DNA of 64,000 nt from Tabrizicola_A sp964393035. GTDB lineage: Bacteria; Pseudomonadota; Alphaproteobacteria; Rhodobacterales; Rhodobacteraceae. Both the position numbers and the translations under genes were made by a program. Below the pieces are notes generated by a model, which searched no databases, had not been told where the DNA came from, and was given only the letters and a program-made list of their open reading frames with translations. This document shows positions 58,532 to 64,000 of this stretch, piece after piece. Positions within the stretch are counted from its first letter, which is position 1; every line of letters begins with the position of its first letter. Location: positions 62,001 through 126,000 of the forward strand of contig CAYMRX010000005.1 in assembly GCA_964393035.1 (NCBI GenBank). Direction: 5' to 3'.

Positions 58532-59452
58532 TTACAGTTTCAGCGCCGGGATGATCTGCTTTTTGCGGCTCATCAGGCCGGGAATCACCACGGTATCGCC
58601 CGTCACCTTCACCTCGAACGAGGCTTCGGCCATCTGTTTCACCAGATCGTTCGGCACCAGAAGCGTGGCTTCTTCTTTCAGGATGTCGATCACGAACAGC
58701 AGCACCTGATCGGCCCCGTCTTCCTTGGCCACACCCACCATCGAATTCATCAGGCTGGCCTTGCGGTCCAGAACGACAGCCGGGGCGGTGGTTTCCAGAA
58801 CCGACACGCGCAACTCCTTGCCCGCGACGTTGTATTCCTTGCTGTCCATGCGCAGCAGTTCCGCGTCCGAGAACGAGGACACATCCGATTTGGCGGCAAA
58901 CATCTGGGCGGCAAACTCGGCAATGTTCACGCCAAGGTCAGCGGCCAGCGCCTCGGCCACGGCGCGGTCATGCGGGGTGGTGGTGGGCGAGCGGAATTCC
59001 AGCGTGTCCGACAGGATGCAGGTCAGCATCGCGCCCTTGATCGCCTTCGGGGCGCGGGCCACATCGGCGCCCATCAGGTCATGCATGATGGTGGCGGTGC
59101 AGGCCAAGGGGCGGATGGTGATGTCGATCGGGTTTTTCGTCTTGATGCCACCGACCAGCATGTGATGGTCGATGATGCCTTGGATCTTGGCGTCATTGAT
59201 CGAGGGCGGCAGTTCGGCGGGGTTGTTGGTGTCAACGATCACCACTTTGTCGTCGGCGGTGACATCCGCGATGATCGCGGGCTTTTCAAAGCCCCAGTGC
59301 TTCAGCATGAAGGCCGCTTCGGTGTTCGGCTCGCCCAGCAGAACGGCTTTGGCCGGGGTGTTTTTCACCTCGGACAGATACCAGGCCCAAACCAGCGGCG
59401 AGCCGGTGGAATCGGTGTCGGGGGATTTGTGGCCGAAAACGAGCGTGGTCAT
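58532..59452 (-). CDS. ppaC: Manganese-dependent inorganic pyrophosphatase
   Basis: A 306-residue family II (DHH) pyrophosphatase. The N-terminal metal site is VFGHKSPDTDS, further ligands lie in IVDTNNPAELPPS and the DHH motif in GIIDHHMLVGG. The C-terminal DHHA2 domain ends SRKKQIIPAL. Start ATG 59452 with GAGG upstream. Family II enzymes are less common than family I in proteobacteria but usual in Rhodobacter relatives. Confidence 0.95.
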   Translation of the reverse strand: MTTLVFGHKSPDTDSTGSPLVWAWYLSEVKNTPAKAVLLGEPNTEAAFMLKHWGFEKPAIIADVTADDKVVIVDTNNPAELPPSINDAKIQGIIDHHMLVGGIKTKNPIDITIRPLACTATIMHDLMGADVARAPKAIKGAMLTCILSDTLEFRSPTTTPHDRAVAEALAADLGVNIAEFAAQMFAAKSDVSSFSDAELLRMDSKEYNVAGKELRVSVLETTAPAVVLDRKASLMNSMVGVAKEDGADQVLLFVIDILKEEATLLVPNDLVKQMAEASFEVKVTGDTVVIPGLMSRKKQIIPALKL

Positions 59453-59572
59453 GGGATGCCTCAGGCTGAAGGGTTTGGCGCGGCTTATAGGCGGGGGGAT
59501 GGGCTTTGTCACGGGGGGACGCCGGGGGTGCGTCGTGCTTGGAGCGGAGATGCTGCGTTGCAGCAACAGGGT

Positions 59573-60421
59573 TCAGGCCTTGACCGCGCGACCCTCAATC
59601 AGGATGAACCAGCCAACGGCCAGCATCACCAGCCCGCCCCCCGCCAAAGTGGCGGTTGACGGGGTTTCGGCATAGACGAGCCAGACCCAAAGCGGGGTCA
59701 GCGGGGTTTCCAATGCGCCCATCAGGCCCGTGACCACGGGGGCGGCCCGACGTGAGCCTGCGATGAACAGCGCAAAGCCAAGGGTGGAGTTGACAAGGCC
59801 AAAGCCCGCCATCAGGGCGATATTGCCGGGCGTGACCCCCGCCAGCGAGGCGAAGGGCAGGCAAGCCAAGGGCGCCCAGATCGCCGAAACGATCCCGGCG
59901 GCAAGGGCGGGCATGTCGGGCCGGGCGCGGGCGATGACGATGATGGCCGCCATGGCCGCCACCATGCCCAAAGCCATCAGATCCCCCAGCGCCTGCCCAT
60001 CGCCGCCCACGCCCACCATCACCGCTGACCCCGCCAAGGCCAGCCCCGAGGCGAGCAGGGCCACCCGGCCGGGGCGTTCGCGCAAGACCAGCCAGCCAAG
60101 GGCTGCGGCGGCAAAAGGCACGGTGGCATAGATGATCGCCACATGGGCAATCGTCGTGGCCTTGAGCGATCCGACAAACAGCAGCATGCCCAGCCCCGAA
60201 CACAGCGCATAAAGCCAGCCAGCCCGCCCAAGCCGGGCAAAATCGCCCAAGCCCGCCCAGCCCTTCATCCAGATCAGTGTTGCGATCAGCCCCACCGCGC
60301 CAAAAAGCCCGCGCCACAAGATCACGGTGGGCGTATCCAGCGGGATCGCGCGCGCAAACAGACCCGAAGTGGACCAAGCCAGCGTCGCACCAAACAAGAG
60401 GATCAGCGCTTTGCGATTCAT
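59573..60421 (-). CDS. EamA/DMT-superfamily transporter
   Basis: A 282-residue membrane protein with about ten helices in two EamA repeats (LILLFGATLAWSTSGLFAR at the N-terminus; GLVNSTLGFALFIAGSRRA and LVMLAVGWFILIEG in the second half). Likely exports a small metabolite or amino acid. I chose ATG 60421; an in-frame ATG at 60484 would overlap the upstream MBL gene, and neither has a strong ribosome site. Third gene of a leftward unit. Confidence 0.88.
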   Translation of the reverse strand: MNRKALILLFGATLAWSTSGLFARAIPLDTPTVILWRGLFGAVGLIATLIWMKGWAGLGDFARLGRAGWLYALCSGLGMLLFVGSLKATTIAHVAIIYATVPFAAAALGWLVLRERPGRVALLASGLALAGSAVMVGVGGDGQALGDLMALGMVAAMAAIIVIARARPDMPALAAGIVSAIWAPLACLPFASLAGVTPGNIALMAGFGLVNSTLGFALFIAGSRRAAPVVTGLMGALETPLTPLWVWLVYAETPSTATLAGGGLVMLAVGWFILIEGRAVKA

Positions 60422-60434
60422 CGGCGGATGGGCA

Positions 60435-61193
60435 TCAGTAAGGGTGGGGGGATTTGGGCAGGCCGGGCCATTGGCTTGGCTCATGGCCGTAAATCATTGC
60501 GGCCCCGGTGTCACGGGCCAATTGGTCAAGCCGGTGGAACGTTTCCATCGCACGGACGGGGTCTTTGGCATCGGCAAAGCCCTCGTCCGGTTCGGAAATC
60601 CGGTTGATGGCGTCTGCGGCAAGGATCACCTGACGCCCATCCGGCAGCGCCAGATGCGCCGAAAGATGGCCCGGCGTATGACCGGGGGTCGGGATCAGGG
60701 CCACGCCCTCGCAAAGCGGCGTTTGGCCGGCGATGGTCAGGTAGCGGGCCTTGGGCCAGCCCATCGGTTGCACATCGAAGAAATAGCACGGGCGCGGGTC
60801 GGCACGCTCGGTTTCGGTCAGAATGATCGTCGCGTGACCGAACAGCGGCAGGCTGCCGACATGATCAATATGGCCGTGGCTGAGGATCACATGGGAAATA
60901 TCGGCCGGGGTCAGGCCCAGCAGGGCCAATTGCCCTGTCGCAGTGTTTTCCGCGCCAAAACGGGCGAAGGCGCCAAAGCGGTGCAGCCCGTCACGGGCGG
61001 CGGTGGCGTCCGGGGCGGTGACATAGTCGGGCGGAAATCCGGTGTCGAACAAGATCCGCGCACCCCTATCGGTTTCCAGAAGAAACCCCGGAATCCCGAT
61101 GGTCCGCAGGCCGGGGCCGACATCAAACAACCCGAAATCGAGGACATAAAGCCGGGCAAGCCGGTGGCCCGGCAGAAGTGGTGTCACGCTCAT
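60435..61193 (-). CDS. Metallo-beta-lactamase fold hydrolase, AHL-lactonase-like
   Basis: A 252-residue MBL protein with a full dinuclear zinc set: SHGHIDH (His106, His108, Asp110, His111), TPGHTPGH (about 169-176), Asp194 in LAADAINR and His237 in IYGHEP. The spacing and length match the AiiA-type N-acyl-homoserine lactonases, although many such proteins cleave other lactones. Its start overlaps the TraB/GumN stop by 4 bases and the EamA gene follows by 13 bases. No signal peptide. Confidence 0.85.
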   Translation of the reverse strand: MSVTPLLPGHRLARLYVLDFGLFDVGPGLRTIGIPGFLLETDRGARILFDTGFPPDYVTAPDATAARDGLHRFGAFARFGAENTATGQLALLGLTPADISHVILSHGHIDHVGSLPLFGHATIILTETERADPRPCYFFDVQPMGWPKARYLTIAGQTPLCEGVALIPTPGHTPGHLSAHLALPDGRQVILAADAINRISEPDEGFADAKDPVRAMETFHRLDQLARDTGAAMIYGHEPSQWPGLPKSPHPY

Positions 61194-62185
61194 CGGAAGG
61201 TCAGCCTTTCCAAGGTGAACCCCTCGGCCTTGAGAAGCGCCAGCACCCCTTCTTGGCCCGACAGATGCAGCGCGCCAAAGGCCGCCAGCACCGGCCCGTC
61301 CTTGGCCGCGGCGGCCAGCACCGGAATCCAGGCCCGGTTGCGCCGGATCATCATCGCTTCTTCCATCACCGCGAATTCATGCGCCACCTTTTCTGGCGAA
61401 TATCCCGGCACCGTCAATGCCTGATCCCGGCTGAAATCCCAGATCAGGCGGGATTCTTCGGCGAAATAGGCCGCGGACATGGTGATGGACAGATCTTCGG
61501 AGCGATCCTCCAGCGCCAAGGACGCGGTGACCATCGACAGTTGATCCTCAAGGCTCAACGCATCGAAGATATCGAAAATCGTGTCGTAAGGCTCCAACGC
61601 CTTGACGGGCAGATCCCGCGCCGCGGCTTCTTCCATCACCATTGCATCAAGACCGCGGTCTTCGCCCATGGCCTGCAAGGCACAAGGCGGGATGGACAGG
61701 ATCATCGACAGATACCAAGGCCGCATCTTCGCCGCCATGAACCCCGGCACCCCCCGCGCGGTCATGGCGGTGGCAAGCTGCTCCCAGACCTCGGGCGGAA
61801 GCTGTTCAGGCAGGGTGGGGCCATCGGTGATGACCATCAGCCCCGGCTCCTGGCCCAGCCGGGCTTTCAGGGCCGACATTTCCTCGGGCCCCGCTTCGAC
61901 CAAGACCGTCTTGGCACGGTCAAAGGCCGGGGCCAGCCGGACAAGCGTCTCGGCGTGGCGCGGGTCGTCCATATGGTAGGTGCCGATCAGGGTGATGTCC
62001 TGTTCGCCCCTTGTGGCCCGCCAGAAATTGCCTTGCGCGAAAGGCACCGCATGGCTGCGCGCCAAAAGGTCGGCGCGGTCGGCCTCTGCCATGGTCCCTA
62101 TCAGGTCTTGCCCCACACAATCCGCCGTCGCAGGCAGGGCAAGGCCCAAGACATACAGCAGAACGGCGAACATGTGGCGAACCAT
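61190..62185 (-). CDS. TraB/GumN family protein
   Basis: A 331-residue exported protein. The signal peptide runs to ATA-DC near residue 21; the Cys just after could be a lipoprotein site, though the lipobox is imperfect. Family motifs are IGTYHMDDPRH near the N-terminus and the C-terminal FGALHLSGQEGVLALLKAEGF; the two His-containing segments are the putative metal/catalytic sites of TraB/TIKI proteins. Start at 62185. First gene of the TraB-MBL-EamA unit. Confidence 0.87.
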   Translation of the reverse strand: MVRHMFAVLLYVLGLALPATADCVGQDLIGTMAEADRADLLARSHAVPFAQGNFWRATRGEQDITLIGTYHMDDPRHAETLVRLAPAFDRAKTVLVEAGPEEMSALKARLGQEPGLMVITDGPTLPEQLPPEVWEQLATAMTARGVPGFMAAKMRPWYLSMILSIPPCALQAMGEDRGLDAMVMEEAAARDLPVKALEPYDTIFDIFDALSLEDQLSMVTASLALEDRSEDLSITMSAAYFAEESRLIWDFSRDQALTVPGYSPEKVAHEFAVMEEAMMIRRNRAWIPVLAAAAKDGPVLAAFGALHLSGQEGVLALLKAEGFTLERLTFR

Positions 62186-62309
62186 GGGGCAACTCTTACC
62201 TTGGGGTGATGCGGGCTTTGGGATGATGGGGCCAAGCGTCGCATGCAGGCCGCCCAAGGCCAAGCGGAAAGGCCCGCACCGGTCATGAGAATTTTTCCCA
62301 AGGCAGGCG

Positions 62310-62338
62310 TTGACTCACGCCGCGCTTGTGCCTAACTC
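62310..62338 (+). promoter_or_regulatory. groESL promoter
   Basis: TTGACT (62310-62315), 17-bp spacer, TAACTC (62333-62338): close to the alphaproteobacterial housekeeping consensus and directly upstream of CIRCE, so HrcA binding would cover the start point. Confidence 0.8.
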
Positions 62339-62346
62339 ATGCGCCG

Positions 62347-62373
62347 TTAGCACTCATCAAATCTGAGTGCTAA
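62347..62373 (+). promoter_or_regulatory. CIRCE operator for HrcA
   Basis: A perfect CIRCE: TTAGCACTC (62347-62355), 9-bp spacer, GAGTGCTAA (62365-62373), 40 bases before groES. HrcA (not in the window) represses groESL here until heat stress. Confidence 0.97.
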
Positions 62374-62412
62374 TCCCATTCAAAACCTGGAAACCCAAGG
62401 GAGTGTTACCAG

Positions 62413-62700
62413 ATGGCTTTCAAACCGCTGCACGACCGCGTTGTCGTTCGTCGCGTCCAGTCCGAAGAAAAGACCAAGGGCGGGCTGATCATCCCCGATA
62501 CCGCCAAGGAAAAGCCCGCTGAGGGCGAAGTGGTCGCCGTCGGCGAAGGCGCACGCAAGGATTCGGGCGAGCTGATCGCAATGTCGGTCAAAGCGGGCGA
62601 CCGCGTTCTGTTCGGCAAATGGTCGGGCACCGAAGTCACCCTGAACGGCGAAGAGCTGCTCATCATGAAGGAAAGCGACATCATGGGGATCATTTCCTAA
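62413..62700 (+). CDS. groES: Co-chaperonin GroES
   Basis: The 95-residue lid of the GroEL cage. It starts MAFKPLHDRVVVRRVQSEE and holds the mobile loop EEKTKGGLIIPDTAKEKP and the roof segment, ending MKESDIMGIIS. AAGGGAG precedes the ATG. Heat-shock operon with groEL 66 bp downstream. Confidence 0.98.
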   Translation: MAFKPLHDRVVVRRVQSEEKTKGGLIIPDTAKEKPAEGEVVAVGEGARKDSGELIAMSVKAGDRVLFGKWSGTEVTLNGEELLIMKESDIMGIIS

Positions 62701-62766
62701 GTCGCCTTTCCCCGTCCGGTGCGCGGCCCGCGCACCCCACGAAACCAGATATGAAGGAGTAGCACC

Positions 62767-64000
<1,234 letters not shown>

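Overview
The window is a dense, high-GC stretch of core chromosome from an alphaproteobacterium. The family is most likely Rhodobacteraceae/Paracoccaceae (Rhodobacter, Gemmobacter, Tabrizicola type). Supporting signs are the murA-DUF2948 pair, the atpHAGDC (F1-only) operon, the bifunctional putA divergent from an AsnC-type regulator, a perfect CIRCE in front of groESL, and protein sequences that read as Rhodobacter-like throughout. The placement is by recognition, not by search. I see no rRNA, tRNA, CRISPR array, insertion sequence or prophage. The only plainly mobile-type module is a phd-doc toxin-antitoxin pair.

Layout. 0-8 kb: murA, DUF2948, an SH3 protein, sdhE, an aspartate aminotransferase, a MATE exporter, PPK2 polyphosphate kinase and a glutathione S-transferase. 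7.8-10.5 kb: phd-doc, then parE. 10.5-12.6 kb: two tandem Lrp/AsnC regulators divergent from ilvC. 12.7-16.9 kb: folB-folP-glmM and a SleB-type hydrolase. 17-21 kb: a PPDK-like enzyme divergent from a class V aminotransferase. 21-25.6 kb: a purine-catabolism cluster (uraH divergent from fused puuE-uraD, allE, allA) followed by a UbiH-type hydroxylase. 25.7-29 kb: a MacA/MacB-type export system with MacB split in two genes. 29-32.4 kb: a cysteine-desulfurase-like enzyme, its divergent AsnC regulator and an amidase. 32.5-36.5 kb: putR-putA. 36.6-41.5 kb: rhomboid protease, DUF2125, chaC and a MotA/ExbB plus MotB/OmpA pair. 41.6-45.7 kb: clpA, gloB and a methyltransferase. 46-51 kb: F1 ATP synthase. 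51-62 kb: an H-type lectin, prs, a DsbA-like isomerase, an alpha/beta hydrolase, a threonine aldolase, UPF0260, ribF, a MaoC hydratase, a HAD phosphatase, a rhodanese, Mn-pyrophosphatase, an EamA transporter, an AHL-lactonase-like MBL protein and a TraB/GumN protein. 62.3-64 kb: CIRCE, groES and the 5' part of groEL.

How the genes work together. The purine cluster would carry 5-hydroxyisourate to ureidoglycolate and glyoxylate, but no urate oxidase lies in the window. PutR/PutA form a proline-use switch. folB-folP-glmM joins folate synthesis to cell-wall precursor synthesis, with murA elsewhere in the window. Most operons are tightly packed, with 4-bp ATGA overlaps.

I did not find a clearly new large system. 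The observations most worth a second look are an uncharacterised proton-channel/peptidoglycan pair (39.0-41.5 kb), a FolB with a 150-residue C-terminal extension, a PPDK-like protein with an altered nucleotide-binding region, a conserved 14-nt-plus-hairpin element after two genes, and several well-formed palindromes in divergent promoter regions that look like undescribed operators.
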